Below, piece after piece: positions 41,354-50,543 of a DNA stretch of 64,000 nt. The position numbers and the translations under genes were made by a program. The stretch lies in the NCBI RefSeq assembly GCF_030812195.1, contig NZ_JAUSSF010000003.1, positions 496,001-560,000 on the forward strand. The letters are read 5' to 3'. Numbering within the stretch: the first letter of the stretch is position 1; each line of letters opens with the position of its first letter. The notes beneath the pieces were generated by a model. It did not search any database. It was not told the origin of the DNA and saw only the letters and a program-made list of their open reading frames with translations. This DNA is from Chryseobacterium lathyri. Its GTDB lineage: Bacteria > Bacteroidota > Bacteroidia > Flavobacteriales > Weeksellaceae.

Positions 41354-43282
41354 TTAAATCAGTTGAGAACCCAAATGCTCCCATTCCTGTAGAGCAACTT
41401 CTAATTCTTCTTTAGTTTTATTGTATTTTTCTAAAGTTTCTTCAGAAGGATTTTCTTTTGTGAATGAAGCTTCCAATGTTTCAATTTCCGCTTCAAGCTC
41501 GGAAATTTTCTCTTCTACTTTCTTTAATTTATTCTGAATATTTTTTTGCTCTTTGCTGACAATTGTTGATGATTTTTCTTCAACCTTTACTTCTTTGGGA
41601 ACTGGTTTTGCCTCAACTTTCACATCATCGCTGTGAAGTTTTGCTTTTTCGGCAGATATTTCCCTAAGGGTTTCCTTTTGTCTGTATTCAAGATATTCAC
41701 CAACGCTTCCCAGGAATTCCTTCATTCTTCCGTCACGGAATTCATAAATTTTATCACAAAGCCCATCCAGGAATTCCCTGTCGTGAGAAATTACGATCAA
41801 TGTCCCTTCAAAATTCTGTAAAGCCAGTTTGATAATCTCCTTAGACTGAATATCAAGGTGGTTGGTAGGCTCATCCATAATCAATGTATTGAAAGGACGG
41901 AGCAACAACTTACAAAGGGCCAGACGGTTTCTTTCTCCTCCGGAAAGTACTTTTGTTTTCTTGGTTACCGCTTCACCCTGGAAAAGGAAAGATCCTAAAA
42001 GGTCTCTTACCCTAGGTCTGGTTTCTTCTGTAGCGGCATCTTCGGCTTCTTCCAGAACTGTTTTATTCGGAGTCAGTACTTCTTCCTGGTTTTGGGCAAA
42101 GTACCCGATGTTTACATTGTGTCCTAAGTTCCATGTCCCTGTATAATCTTTGATATCTCCGGCAAGAATTTTAGCCAAGGTTGTTTTTCCCTGCCCGTTC
42201 TGTCCTAAAAGGGCAATCCTATCTCCTCTCTGAACAATAAAGTCTACATCATCAAAAATTTGTTTTTTCCCGTAAGCTTTTCCTAAATGATTAGCCTCAA
42301 AAATAACTTTTCCGGGAACCATAGACTGTACGAAACGGATGTTGAATTTTGAAACGTCTTCGTTATCTACCTCGATGCGTTCAATCTTATCCAATTTTTT
42401 AATAAGTGACTGTGCAAAAGATGCTTTTGTAGCACTGGCACGGAACTTATTGATGTTATCTTCCATCTGCTTGATCTCCGCATCCTGATTCTTTTTGGCC
42501 TGAATCAGTTTTTCACGGCGTTCTTCACGCATAACCAGATATTTGGAATAATTGGCTTTATAGTCGTCAACTTTTCTATTGTTGATGTCAAAAGTCCTGT
42601 TGCAGACAGCCGTCATAAACTGCTTATCGTGACTTACCAGAACAATAGCTCCGGGATAATCTTTCAGGAAGTTTTCCAGCCAGATGATGGATTCCATATC
42701 GAGGTGGTTGGTAGGCTCATCGAGAAGCATGATGTCGTTCTTCTGAAGAAGCAGTTTGGCCAGCTCAATTCTCATTCTCCATCCTCCGGAAAATTCATCT
42801 GTAATTTTATGAAAATCATCTGCCTTAAAACCTAAACCGAATAATATTTTCTCCATATCACCTTCCAGGTTATAGGCATCATGGTTCATCAGAAGATCAT
42901 TCAGTTCTGTCATTTTGTTGATCAGGTCTGTGTAGGCATCACTTTCGTAATCAGTTCTTGTTGCCAATTGGTGATTAACTTCTTCCAGCTCATTTTTCCA
43001 GGCATTGATCTGTTCAAAAGCCTGCATTGTTTCGTTCCAGACGGTTCTTCCTTTTACAAAGTCAAGATCCTGCTTCAAGAAACCTATGGTAACATTTCCT
43101 TCGGGAACAACACTTCCTTCATAGAAATTAATTTCTCCGGAAAGCATTTTCAGTAAAGTAGATTTTCCTGCTCCGTTTTTCCCAACGAGACCTACTTTAT
43201 CATCCTTTTTAATGGTGAAATTTGTATTTTGAAACAGATAGTTTCCTGAATGATGTAATCCTAAACCTTGAACCGAAAGCAT
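41354..43282 (-). CDS. ABC-F family ATPase (642 aa)
   Basis: Two ABC domains without membrane segments. Walker A: GLVGKNGAGKSTL (~35) and ALLGQNGQGKTTL (~360). Signatures: FSGGWRMRIELAKLL and LSGGERNRLALCKLL. Walker B: IMLLDEPTNHLD and TLIMDEPTNHLD. An inter-domain linker of about 80 residues and a C-terminal coiled coil (KNIQNKLKKVEEKISELEAE) resemble Uup/YdiF-type members. It acts on the ribosome; whether housekeeping or antibiotic protection cannot be told from sequence. Confidence 0.94.
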   Translation of the reverse strand: MLSVQGLGLHHSGNYLFQNTNFTIKKDDKVGLVGKNGAGKSTLLKMLSGEINFYEGSVVPEGNVTIGFLKQDLDFVKGRTVWNETMQAFEQINAWKNELEEVNHQLATRTDYESDAYTDLINKMTELNDLLMNHDAYNLEGDMEKILFGLGFKADDFHKITDEFSGGWRMRIELAKLLLQKNDIMLLDEPTNHLDMESIIWLENFLKDYPGAIVLVSHDKQFMTAVCNRTFDINNRKVDDYKANYSKYLVMREERREKLIQAKKNQDAEIKQMEDNINKFRASATKASFAQSLIKKLDKIERIEVDNEDVSKFNIRFVQSMVPGKVIFEANHLGKAYGKKQIFDDVDFIVQRGDRIALLGQNGQGKTTLAKILAGDIKDYTGTWNLGHNVNIGYFAQNQEEVLTPNKTVLEEAEDAATEETRPRVRDLLGSFLFQGEAVTKKTKVLSGGERNRLALCKLLLRPFNTLIMDEPTNHLDIQSKEIIKLALQNFEGTLIVISHDREFLDGLCDKIYEFRDGRMKEFLGSVGEYLEYRQKETLREISAEKAKLHSDDVKVEAKPVPKEVKVEEKSSTIVSKEQKNIQNKLKKVEEKISELEAEIETLEASFTKENPSEETLEKYNKTKEELEVALQEWEHLGSQLI

Positions 43283-43326
43283 TTTATTAAATAAAAATTA
43301 AGTGATGAATAATGAATTTTCGGGTG

Positions 43327-43334
43327 CAAAAGTA
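43327..43334 (-). promoter_or_regulatory. -7 promoter element of the ABC-F gene
   Basis: TACTTTTG on the minus strand, about 44 bases before the ATG, giving a leader of around 40 bases. Confidence 0.5.
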
Positions 43335-43391
43335 CGGAAAAAGAAATGAATAGCCCAGAAATAAAAAGTGCCTGCCCCGGAATAACATAAA

Positions 43392-43417
43392 AAGGGATGC
43401 CCTGACAGACACCCCTT
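43392..43417 (-). terminator. Terminator of the DUF2235 gene
   Basis: AAGGGGTG pairs with CATCCCTT (one G-T pair) on the minus strand, followed by five T. Confidence 0.7.
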
Positions 43418-43448
43418 CGCAACCTAAATTTAAAACTGAAAAGTACAT

Positions 43449-44789
43449 TTAATTCTGTTCTGCCGCAAAAGATCTTATCTCTATTGTGCGGCTCCAGATA
43501 TCATTATTGGGAACATTGGTTCCGTACATAAAGTCTGCGGTGAAGCTGTCTTCAGAAAGATGCAGCTCAGTAAGAAGTTTGGTATGAATCTCCCGGTCTG
43601 CAGATGTACTGCTGGGTACATTCAGGCCAATGTTGATCAGTTCCGCTTCTGTTTCATCAGCTGATTTTTGTAATGTATGGTCATGATACCGCCCGAAATT
43701 GGCTGAAATATGGGTATATGCTGCAAAGTTCGCATAATCATAATGAGGTTTCATAGCAGGTGAAAAATTTTTAACATATGCGGCAAGATCGATACAAAAG
43801 TTTGCCAGAAAAGTATCATTCACAATTTCAAGGCCTGAATTGGCAAGATCTGTACTGAAAATTCCGGACATTGCATGATTGGTTTCTTCCAGCATTATCC
43901 TGCCGTACACAAATGGAAGTGTATTGAAAACTAACTCTCTGGAAACATAAGCCTGGGAGAGAACAACTCCTTTATCGATCTGAAAATCCGACAACAATGA
44001 ATTCCATATCTTGTTTCCTTCGGCATCGGTTTTTGTATTTCTCACCTCTGAAATATAGTCCTGTAAATCGCTGACATTCATAAAGTCTGTAGAAATATAA
44101 ACTGACTGGGGCGCTGGCAGATATCCGCCACCTACATCGGCATGAGCACCGGGAACGAAAACTTCTTTCCATATGGAACCGGCTGTCTCAATTTTGGTGT
44201 CCTGCATACTTCCTGAATTTTCAAAAAAACCTGTGAGCGGGAAAAAGAACCTGCATTCATTAACCGCGCATAGATGAAGGGCATGTTCCACTTCCTGAGG
44301 CAGGCTCATGTCGTACGTGTTAAATGGTTTGGACTCCACGGTATCAAAAACACCTAAAAACTTTATGATAATATTTCCACTGGGATAATCTGCCACGAGC
44401 CGGTTACAGAATTCTCTCGCCAGCATACTTCCCCTGCTGAATCCGTAGACGTAAAAATGATAGTCAATAGTTTTGCCATTCACAAGATTCTGTACAAAAG
44501 CATTGGCTTTCTGCAGTTTGTCATCGGAAGAATATCCCTGAGTGTCGGGAGGATTAGCGCAGGTGGCCATGGCAAAGTTGCTGTCTTCACCACCTGTAAC
44601 CGTTCCTATTCCTTCTACATATATTTTGTTGTTTCCGCTGAATAGATGAAACAGTTTAAAAACATTGGTAGGTGCTCCTTTATAGCTTTCATTATTCGCT
44701 GAAGGCATATCGGCTGAGCCTGCATTGATCCCGTTATTTCCGGTTCCGTCAAAAAAGATTCCGACAGGTAATACTGTATTGCTTTCCAT
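43449..44789 (-). CDS. DUF2235 (Tle1-like) alpha/beta-hydrolase, putative phospholipase (446 aa)
   Basis: FFDGTGNN (residues 12-19) opens the DUF2235 domain. The nucleophile elbow is GFSRG (116-120, Ser118), FLGVFDTV carries a conserved Asp, and VPGAHADVGGGY (~213-224) the His. This set is that of T6SS Tle1-type phospholipases. There is no signal peptide, membrane segment, adjacent immunity-like gene or T6SS structural gene, so an effector role is a guess. It follows the response-regulator gene on the same strand across a terminator. Confidence 0.85.
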   Translation of the reverse strand: MESNTVLPVGIFFDGTGNNGINAGSADMPSANNESYKGAPTNVFKLFHLFSGNNKIYVEGIGTVTGGEDSNFAMATCANPPDTQGYSSDDKLQKANAFVQNLVNGKTIDYHFYVYGFSRGSMLAREFCNRLVADYPSGNIIIKFLGVFDTVESKPFNTYDMSLPQEVEHALHLCAVNECRFFFPLTGFFENSGSMQDTKIETAGSIWKEVFVPGAHADVGGGYLPAPQSVYISTDFMNVSDLQDYISEVRNTKTDAEGNKIWNSLLSDFQIDKGVVLSQAYVSRELVFNTLPFVYGRIMLEETNHAMSGIFSTDLANSGLEIVNDTFLANFCIDLAAYVKNFSPAMKPHYDYANFAAYTHISANFGRYHDHTLQKSADETEAELINIGLNVPSSTSADREIHTKLLTELHLSEDSFTADFMYGTNVPNNDIWSRTIEIRSFAAEQN

Positions 44790-44916
44790 CGCTGTGTTTT
44801 GTTTTAATTGTTGAAAGTTTTCCAGGACACTATCTTGCTTTGAATCCTGTAAAACTTATTTTTCAAATTAACGGAAGAAGAAAAAACAATACTAGCGTGA
44901 AAAATACCAAATAAAA

Positions 44917-44938
44917 AATTCCGTATTTCTACGGAATT
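44917..44938 (-). terminator. Terminator overlapping the response-regulator stop codon
   Basis: A 9-bp perfect stem (AATTCCGTA / TACGGAATT) with a TTTC loop. One arm includes two bases of the stop codon at 44937-44939; a T run follows. Confidence 0.85.
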
Positions 44939-45614
44939 ACATTTTATCAAGAGAATATATATTGTTCACAACTGCATAAATAACAATTCCGACTGTGTTC
45001 TTCGCTCCAATCTTTTCCAGGATCCGCTGGCGGTGGCTTTCTACCGTTCTGGGACTGATGAAGAGCTTTTCTCCGATCTCATTATTGGTGTATTCCTGGC
45101 AGATCAGCTTCACAACATCTTTTTCCCGTTCGGAGAGTTCGTCTTCCATTTCAAAGAGAGATTTCTTTTTTGCAGAACTGTTCATATAGGTAAAAAGCAT
45201 CTGATGATCTTCTGCCGTGAAGAAAACTCCATTTTTGTAGACCATGGTAATGGCATCGATAAATGTTTTGCGGTCTGAATTTTTAGGAAGAAAAGCTGAA
45301 ACTCCCAATTTAACCATATACCCCAAAATGGAAGTTTTGTAATGGGAGGAAAGGATAATGATCCTGAGATCGGGATATTTTTCTTTAAGAATTTCTACAA
45401 GTTCAAAGCCGTTCATAGGCTGCATCTGTACATCTACAAGAGCTATGTGGGGGAAATCATCTTCAGAAAGGGTTCCCAGCTTTTCAATAAAATCTGCACC
45501 ATTATTGGAGGTAAGGCATACGGAGATATTCTTTTCATTCGAAAGCAGCATTTTCACCCCTTCCAGGATCAGCTGTTCGTCATCAATTAAGGCTATTTTG
45601 ATTTGGGAGTTCAT
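44937..45614 (-). CDS. LuxR/NarL-type response regulator (225 aa)
   Basis: Receiver domain: IDDEQ, VDVQM with the phosphoacceptor Asp (~residue 60), SS in the LSSHYK switch, and LPKNS with the conserved Lys. An HTH of LuxR type fills about residues 155-220: LSEREKDVVKLICQEYTNNEIGEKLFISPRTVESHRQRI. Its start lies within the last 32 bases of the histidine-kinase gene, so the two are translationally coupled and form a pair. Confidence 0.95.
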   Translation of the reverse strand: MNSQIKIALIDDEQLILEGVKMLLSNEKNISVCLTSNNGADFIEKLGTLSEDDFPHIALVDVQMQPMNGFELVEILKEKYPDLRIIILSSHYKTSILGYMVKLGVSAFLPKNSDRKTFIDAITMVYKNGVFFTAEDHQMLFTYMNSSAKKKSLFEMEDELSEREKDVVKLICQEYTNNEIGEKLFISPRTVESHRQRILEKIGAKNTVGIVIYAVVNNIYSLDKM

Positions 45615-46311
45615 GGTTATCTGGAATTAAAATGATTAAACGGCTTCCTTTATTCAGGGTATTTTTCCATTTATGGACGGCATTCATAGATTTTACCCTG
45701 GATTCGATGTTTTTGATGCCCATTCCTTTTTTTACGAGATCAAAATCAAATCCCTGTCCGTTGTCAGAAATAATGACAGCCATATGCCGGGGATAGTCTT
45801 TGATGTAGATCCACAGGTCTGTAGCCGTAGAATGTTTGATCACATTGGTCGTAAATTCCTGAATGATACGGTACAGCTGCACCTCTATAAAGATATCTTT
45901 TTTCTCATATCCGGGCATTACCCGCATAGAAATATTGATCTTATGGGAGAGGTTGGCAATCATTTCTTCTACATAGAGAACAAATCCCACCGATTCCAGG
46001 TTAACGGGATACAGGGAGTGGGAAATACTCCGGGCTGCATCAATGAGAGACGACATCTGGCTGTAGATCTTTTTCTTGATGATCTCATCTCCTTTTGTAT
46101 CAAGGTTGTTGAGCCACAGGGAAAGGATATTGAGCCTGTTCCCAATATCATCATGGATCATAACGGCTATTCTTTTTCTCTCTTCTTCCTGGGCTTTGAT
46201 GTTTTCAAGCACGAGCTTTTTCTGATGAAGAACCTCAGCTTCGTGCTGAGCATTCTTTTCTTTGATAATCCTGCTGATAAAAGATCTGTAGGCTAAGAGA
46301 ATAAAGGACAC
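45583..46311 (-). CDS. HisKA_3 sensor histidine kinase, probably starting upstream of the GTG shown (242 aa as given)
   Basis: The phospho-acceptor helix EEERKRIAVMIHDDIGNRLN contains the His-Asp pair of HisKA_3 kinases; the ATPase has IQEFTTNVIKHSTAT (N-box), ISDNGQGFDFDLVKKGMGIKNIESRV (G1/G2). The only ATG/GTG/TTG start is GTG at 46311, but this would cut a transmembrane helix in half. The frame stays open upstream and codes IKEVTLNISLLILIIVTIT, completing the helix; an ATT codon at 46374, next to the upstream gene's stop (46362), is a candidate start. There is no periplasmic sensor, so the neighbouring membrane protein may sense. Confidence 0.88.
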   Translation of the reverse strand: MSFILLAYRSFISRIIKEKNAQHEAEVLHQKKLVLENIKAQEEERKRIAVMIHDDIGNRLNILSLWLNNLDTKGDEIIKKKIYSQMSSLIDAARSISHSLYPVNLESVGFVLYVEEMIANLSHKINISMRVMPGYEKKDIFIEVQLYRIIQEFTTNVIKHSTATDLWIYIKDYPRHMAVIISDNGQGFDFDLVKKGMGIKNIESRVKSMNAVHKWKNTLNKGSRLIILIPDNHELPNQNSLN

Positions 46312-46361
46312 TATAACTGTTATGGTAACAATTATAAGGATCAGCAGGCTAATATTTAAGG

Positions 46362-46985
46362 TTACTTCTTTAATTTGATGAAAGTATATAAAAATGAACA
46401 GTATAAAATGCTTGACAGAATATTATTCACACTGAGAATAATTAAGTACTCATTTTCTGAAAGATTCGCGATCTGATGCTGGATAATAAAAATAAATACC
46501 GAAACTGAATAGTAAAAAAAAATACAGGCATCCACAAGAAGAAAACGGTTCTCTGTGGAGACACCCCTGATCTCTCTGATCAGAGTAAATCCTGAAAGGC
46601 ATATAATGATGATATTTGATATTACTTTTACAATATCACTGTTGAAGGGGTAGTTGAATACATATTTTGATATCATAAATCCAGCTGCAAGAAGTGCTGT
46701 AATTCCTAAAAAGTATTTTGGAAGCTCTAGTTTCCTGATAAATAAGGCGGTGATCAGAGAAAATTCGCCGGCGATATACAAAGGATACAGAAAAGAGGTA
46801 TCATTAAAATTGAAAAGATAAGGCAGGGCTAAATTTAATAATTCAATAAAAAAAAGAAAAGCAATACAGTGAAAATATTGCTTTTCTTTGGCATTCAGTA
46901 TACGGTATTTGGCTGCTCCCAAAAATATAATGGACAGAAGCAGACCATAATTTAGGAATAAAATTGCTTTAAAAAAATCTGTCAT
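46362..46985 (-). CDS. Polytopic membrane protein of a sensory operon (207 aa)
   Basis: About seven hydrophobic helices span nearly the whole protein (LFLNYGLLLSIIFLGA, FFIELLNLALPYLF, LYIAGEFSLITALFI, YFLGITALLAAGFMI, VKVISNIIIICLSGF, FFYYSVSVFIFII, YLIILSVNNILSSILY). No family is recognised. It ends in basic KLKK, overlapping the probable N-terminal coding of the histidine kinase. A role as the membrane sensor for the kinase is inferred from this arrangement. Confidence 0.8.
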   Translation of the reverse strand: MTDFFKAILFLNYGLLLSIIFLGAAKYRILNAKEKQYFHCIAFLFFIELLNLALPYLFNFNDTSFLYPLYIAGEFSLITALFIRKLELPKYFLGITALLAAGFMISKYVFNYPFNSDIVKVISNIIIICLSGFTLIREIRGVSTENRFLLVDACIFFYYSVSVFIFIIQHQIANLSENEYLIILSVNNILSSILYCSFLYTFIKLKK

Positions 46986-47004
46986 TCCTGTTTATACTAT
47001 GTAT

Positions 47005-47766
47005 TTAAGATCCAATTTCAGGAATACGGCAGACAGGCGGGCATGGTTTCGCCCAATCATAAGTATTTGAAATAGTTGCCACATTGGTTCCTTCCTGTAA
47101 CAGTTCATGAAAGGAAATAAAGATCAGTGTTACCAGCATTCTCTGATAAATATCATTATGCCTAAGTCCGAAAGAGCATTTAATGCCTAAAACCTCAGGG
47201 CTAGGGTGAGTGAGGTCTTCCATAGGAATATAGAATCTTCTGAAAACTCTTTGTCCCCCGAATTCATTACACTCACGGAAAAACCATTCCATTCCTTCAT
47301 TTCTCCAGCGTTCAATTGCTTCTACAGCAATATCCTGGTCCAGAATTGGCTGTTCGGATACCGGAACAGAGGTATTAGTATTACCGTCCACTTTCGTAAG
47401 GTTACTGGAAAGAACAGCATTTTTGGTAACCGTAAACTCTTTTGTTTCCTGTAGTCTGAGATCATATTTAAGTGGTCCCAGGACAGTATACTGATATTCA
47501 ACAACACTTTTATCCACATGTCCCTGTGCATCCAAAGGAAGGAAAATCAGGACCATACTGCTGTTGTACACACCTACCTCAGCGCATACATCTACATATT
47601 TGTTGTGCTCCATTATTTTTCCGATCTGTTCCGAAGAAAGCTCAAAAATGTAATTGGTGGGAATTAAATTTGCAATTCTAGGATAATCTGACACATACTT
47701 GGCCCATTCGGCGGTTGCCAGCTTGTAATCGTTCTCATTCATAAGTTCATAGTTATTTAGTTGCAT
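47005..47766 (-). CDS. Soluble protein of unknown function, first gene of the sensory operon (253 aa)
   Basis: I do not recognise the family. There is no signal peptide or membrane segment. Notable stretches: AEWAKYVSDYPRIANLIPTN, SSMVLIFLPLDAQGHV, WRNEGMEWFFRECNEFGG and a cysteine pair in CPPVCRIPEIGS at the end. The start could be MQLNNYEL (47766) or MNENDYKL nearer 47742. It lies 19 bases before the membrane protein gene, so it is probably co-transcribed with it, the kinase and the regulator. Confidence 0.75.
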   Translation of the reverse strand: MQLNNYELMNENDYKLATAEWAKYVSDYPRIANLIPTNYIFELSSEQIGKIMEHNKYVDVCAEVGVYNSSMVLIFLPLDAQGHVDKSVVEYQYTVLGPLKYDLRLQETKEFTVTKNAVLSSNLTKVDGNTNTSVPVSEQPILDQDIAVEAIERWRNEGMEWFFRECNEFGGQRVFRRFYIPMEDLTHPSPEVLGIKCSFGLRHNDIYQRMLVTLIFISFHELLQEGTNVATISNTYDWAKPCPPVCRIPEIGS

Positions 47767-47891
47767 AAAATTATACAAACTAAATATCCTGCACAAATAA
47801 TCGCATCATAAATTTATTATTCGTAAAATAAATTTAATTTTAGCGGGAAGAAATTTCCGATCACAAAACAGTTTAAGATTAACTGATCACA

Positions 47892-48512
47892 TCAATAATT
47901 CCTCACAGTAATGTGATAACAGCTTTGCTGCCTTTCCCTGATATAATAAATCCTGCCGGCATTGGCATAATACTTTAGAACTTTTTCCAGCGCCGCTTCC
48001 ATTTTAGGATTGTATTTCAATACATCATTGAACCTGACATAGGAAATATCAAAGGAATTGCCGTAATTATGTGAGCTTATCCCTAAGGATGCATTGGAAT
48101 TCACTTTCCTTAGCCTGCACTGATCTTCAAGTGTTCTTGTGATGGATGAAACGGTAAAAGTATGACCTTTTGTCTCCTTACTGAACCTGGCCCCCATCTT
48201 TTCAAGGGTGATTTTCGCTTTAGAAACCATATACGGCCTGCTGTAATCAAGTTTCTGAACCCGATATCCTTTTCCGCTTTTTTTTATTTTATGAAATTTT
48301 CCGTTGCCTATATACTTTTGCACTGTTTTGGAATCTTTCAGCAGTTTTACCTTAAAACTTTTGGAAGCATCCAGATGCGGCTTGTACAGAGCGGTAGGCT
48401 CTACTTTCAGTACCGATGTCAAATCATAGCAGGGAAGTGCTTTTTTTGCTGCCTGCGGGTAATAAAAGCTATACATAAAAGGCACGAAGGCTACACAAAA
48501 ATACTTTCTCAT
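47892..48512 (-). CDS. DUF5715-type M15/VanY-like peptidase, secreted (206 aa)
   Basis: An N-terminal hydrophobic segment acts as signal peptide or anchor. SSITRTLEDQCRLRKVN, SLGISSHNYGNSFDISYV (S-x-H-x-x-G-x-x-x-D, the zinc His and Asp) and QQSCYHITV (second His) form the D-Ala-D-Ala carboxypeptidase-type site. A cell-wall role is likely. The ATG at 48512 is used, not a GTG/TTG-type start three codons upstream. Confidence 0.8.
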   Translation of the reverse strand: MRKYFCVAFVPFMYSFYYPQAAKKALPCYDLTSVLKVEPTALYKPHLDASKSFKVKLLKDSKTVQKYIGNGKFHKIKKSGKGYRVQKLDYSRPYMVSKAKITLEKMGARFSKETKGHTFTVSSITRTLEDQCRLRKVNSNASLGISSHNYGNSFDISYVRFNDVLKYNPKMEAALEKVLKYYANAGRIYYIRERQQSCYHITVRNY

Positions 48513-48696
48513 TAACCACACTTTTAAATTACTAAACGAAAGATAAACATTTATGATATACTATTTAATTTACACATAATGTCGTTATAAAAAAATTCCC
48601 AACAAACATTAAACCAAATTACTAAATATGTAATTTTATATTAAGAAATCCTAAAAGATTTTTAAGTTTTATCTTTTTATTTTAAAATTTAAATTT

Positions 48697-48704
48697 TACA
48701 TTTG
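48697..48704 (+). promoter_or_regulatory. -7 promoter element of aqpZ
   Basis: TACATTTG, 23 bases before the ATG. Confidence 0.6.
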
Positions 48705-48727
48705 AGATACATTTAAATAATAAACAT

Positions 48728-49447
48728 ATGATAAAAAAACTTTTTGCTGAATTTTTCGGCACATTTTGGCTTGTTTTCGGTGGTTGCGGAAGTGCAGTTT
48801 TCGCTGCCGGAGTTCCCGATATAGGTATTGGCCTTTTAGGGGTTTCTTTAGCCTTTGGTCTTACGGTTCTCACGATGGCCTATGCTGTCGGGCATATTTC
48901 TGGCGGACATTTCAATCCGGCAGTATCCTTTGGACTTTTTGCGGGAGGCAGGTTCCCAGCTAAAGATCTTATCCCTTACATTGTGGCGCAATGTCTTGGA
49001 GCATTGGTAGCAGCGGGATGTCTTTACGTTATCCTCAGTGGTTCGGGAGCTTTAGATTTTTCCCAGCCAGGGGCTTTTGCCACTAACTTCTATGGAGAGG
49101 CAGTCTACAATGGAAAAGCATTCAGCATGGGAGCAGCATTTCTTGCTGAGTTTTTATTAACAGCTTTTTTCCTTATTGTTATTTTAGGAGCTACGGACAA
49201 ATGGGCTAACGGAAAATTCGCAGGTATTGCTATTGGTTTGGCACTTACCCTGATTCACCTTATCTCTATTCCTATTACCAATACTTCCGTAAACCCGGCA
49301 AGATCGCTTTCACAGGCTGTTTTTACGGGTGGACTTGCAATGTCTCAGCTTTGGCTGTTTTGGGCAGCACCTATTTTAGGAGGGATTGTAGGAGGATTGA
49401 TCTACAAGTTCCTGCTTCAGAGAGATACTGTTGAAGTTACTGATTAA
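48728..49447 (+). CDS. aqpZ: Aquaporin Z-type water channel
   Basis: Six transmembrane helices with both pore motifs, HFNPAVSFG (residues ~62-70) and TSVNPARSL (~186-194). A His in LIHLISIPI and the Arg after the second NPA match the water-selective filter of AqpZ rather than a glycerol facilitator. The 239-residue length fits. It has its own promoter and terminator. Confidence 0.96.
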   Translation: MIKKLFAEFFGTFWLVFGGCGSAVFAAGVPDIGIGLLGVSLAFGLTVLTMAYAVGHISGGHFNPAVSFGLFAGGRFPAKDLIPYIVAQCLGALVAAGCLYVILSGSGALDFSQPGAFATNFYGEAVYNGKAFSMGAAFLAEFLLTAFFLIVILGATDKWANGKFAGIAIGLALTLIHLISIPITNTSVNPARSLSQAVFTGGLAMSQLWLFWAAPILGGIVGGLIYKFLLQRDTVEVTD

Positions 49448-49469
49448 TACTAATTTTCATATTTATATA

Positions 49470-49493
49470 AAATCCTGTCGTCTGGCAGGATTT
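49470..49493 (+). terminator. Terminator of aqpZ
   Basis: AAATCCTG pairs with CAGGATTT over an 8-base loop, followed by a T run. Confidence 0.88.
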
Positions 49494-49707
49494 TTTTGTG
49501 TCGAGAATCATTCATTTGTAAACAATTTTAGGCTATTCTTTCCCATTTACGAGACTGTTGCTATTTTACATTTATGAAAAGAAAAGAAACAGTTATTGAA
49601 TAATCTTCCACATTTGCTAATTATCCTTTTAGCAGGTAAATAATAAGCCTCAATTTTAGTTAAGATTAATCGAAATAAATAACAGAATAACTTAAAATTT
49701 AACTAAA

Positions 49708-50490
49708 ATGAAAAAAATTCTCTTTTTACTATTCTTTGTATTGATTTGCGAAAACCAATTAAACGCACAAAAAAATACAGCTCCCGCACCAACTTATAAC
49801 ATCACCGTTACCAGAAATGATATTTTTGGCGAAAATGTCCCCGGTCATGCCCATACGGATGTTAAATTTGACATTAAAATCGGGTCCAATGAACGGGTCG
49901 CTGCACCTTTTCCTCCAGATATCAGTACATTCAGAACTTATAACTTTCCTGTAACTTTCACACTTCCCGGAGGAACTCCCCCAATCAGATACGGCAAAGT
50001 AAGCTTTAGCAATCCATCTACATTATACAGCGGATATTACCCGCTTCCAACTGCAATTGGAGACCATACAACAATTCCTTCAGAACCTACTATGATCTAT
50101 TATCCGGGGCAGTTTGGATACGGAGTAGACATTACCTGCACAGGCCCCAATCAATATCTCATAGGTGTTACCAGGTTTGAATGCTATATATGCGTTCCCG
50201 GTGGTGGCACAGTATCAAAACAAGCAGCATCACAGCCTAAAACAGCTATAGTATCAAATCCTGATATGGGAATAAGCGAACTTTACTATACAGCTGCAGA
50301 CAGAGAAACTGTTTCAATACGTGTTATTGACCTTAACGGTAAAACAGTAAGAGCATATACCACAGATGTAAGAGCCGGACAAAATAAACTGCCGATTGAT
50401 CTCCAGAACCATCCGGGAGGCACTTATCTTGTTAAATGGAGCTCCAGCACCGGCGCAAACGGAACCTTAAAAATGGTGAAAAACAAATAA
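49708..50490 (+). CDS. Secreted protein with type IX secretion (Por) C-terminal domain (260 aa)
   Basis: A signal peptide (to NAQ) leads into a beta-rich, proline-rich passenger of unknown function with four cysteines in its centre (DITCTG, FECYICVPGGG). The last ~75 residues have the type A T9SS sorting pattern: SNPDMGISELYYTA, VSIRVIDLNGKTVRAY, LPIDLQNHPGGTYLVKW, LKMVKNK. The domain would be cleaved during export to the cell surface. The upstream 260 bases show no gene or clear promoter. Confidence 0.85.
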   Translation: MKKILFLLFFVLICENQLNAQKNTAPAPTYNITVTRNDIFGENVPGHAHTDVKFDIKIGSNERVAAPFPPDISTFRTYNFPVTFTLPGGTPPIRYGKVSFSNPSTLYSGYYPLPTAIGDHTTIPSEPTMIYYPGQFGYGVDITCTGPNQYLIGVTRFECYICVPGGGTVSKQAASQPKTAIVSNPDMGISELYYTAADRETVSIRVIDLNGKTVRAYTTDVRAGQNKLPIDLQNHPGGTYLVKWSSSTGANGTLKMVKNK

Positions 50491-50512
50491 CCATGGTTTA
50501 ATATTTATATCC

Positions 50513-50536
50513 AACTCCTGTAGAAATGCAGGAGTT
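50513..50536. terminator. Terminator between T9SS cargo and nuclease-like gene
   Basis: AACTCCTG pairs with CAGGAGTT over an 8-base loop; five T follow in the plus direction. Confidence 0.85.
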
Positions 50537-50543
50537 TTTCATC

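Noticed and set aside
45673-46296. 207-codon plus-strand frame opposite the histidine kinase
   Set aside because: Antisense of a recognisable kinase with intact motifs; it shows no family resemblance.
43449-47766. A type VI secretion effector locus
   Set aside because: Only the DUF2235 protein points that way; no structural, VgrG, PAAR or immunity gene is visible.
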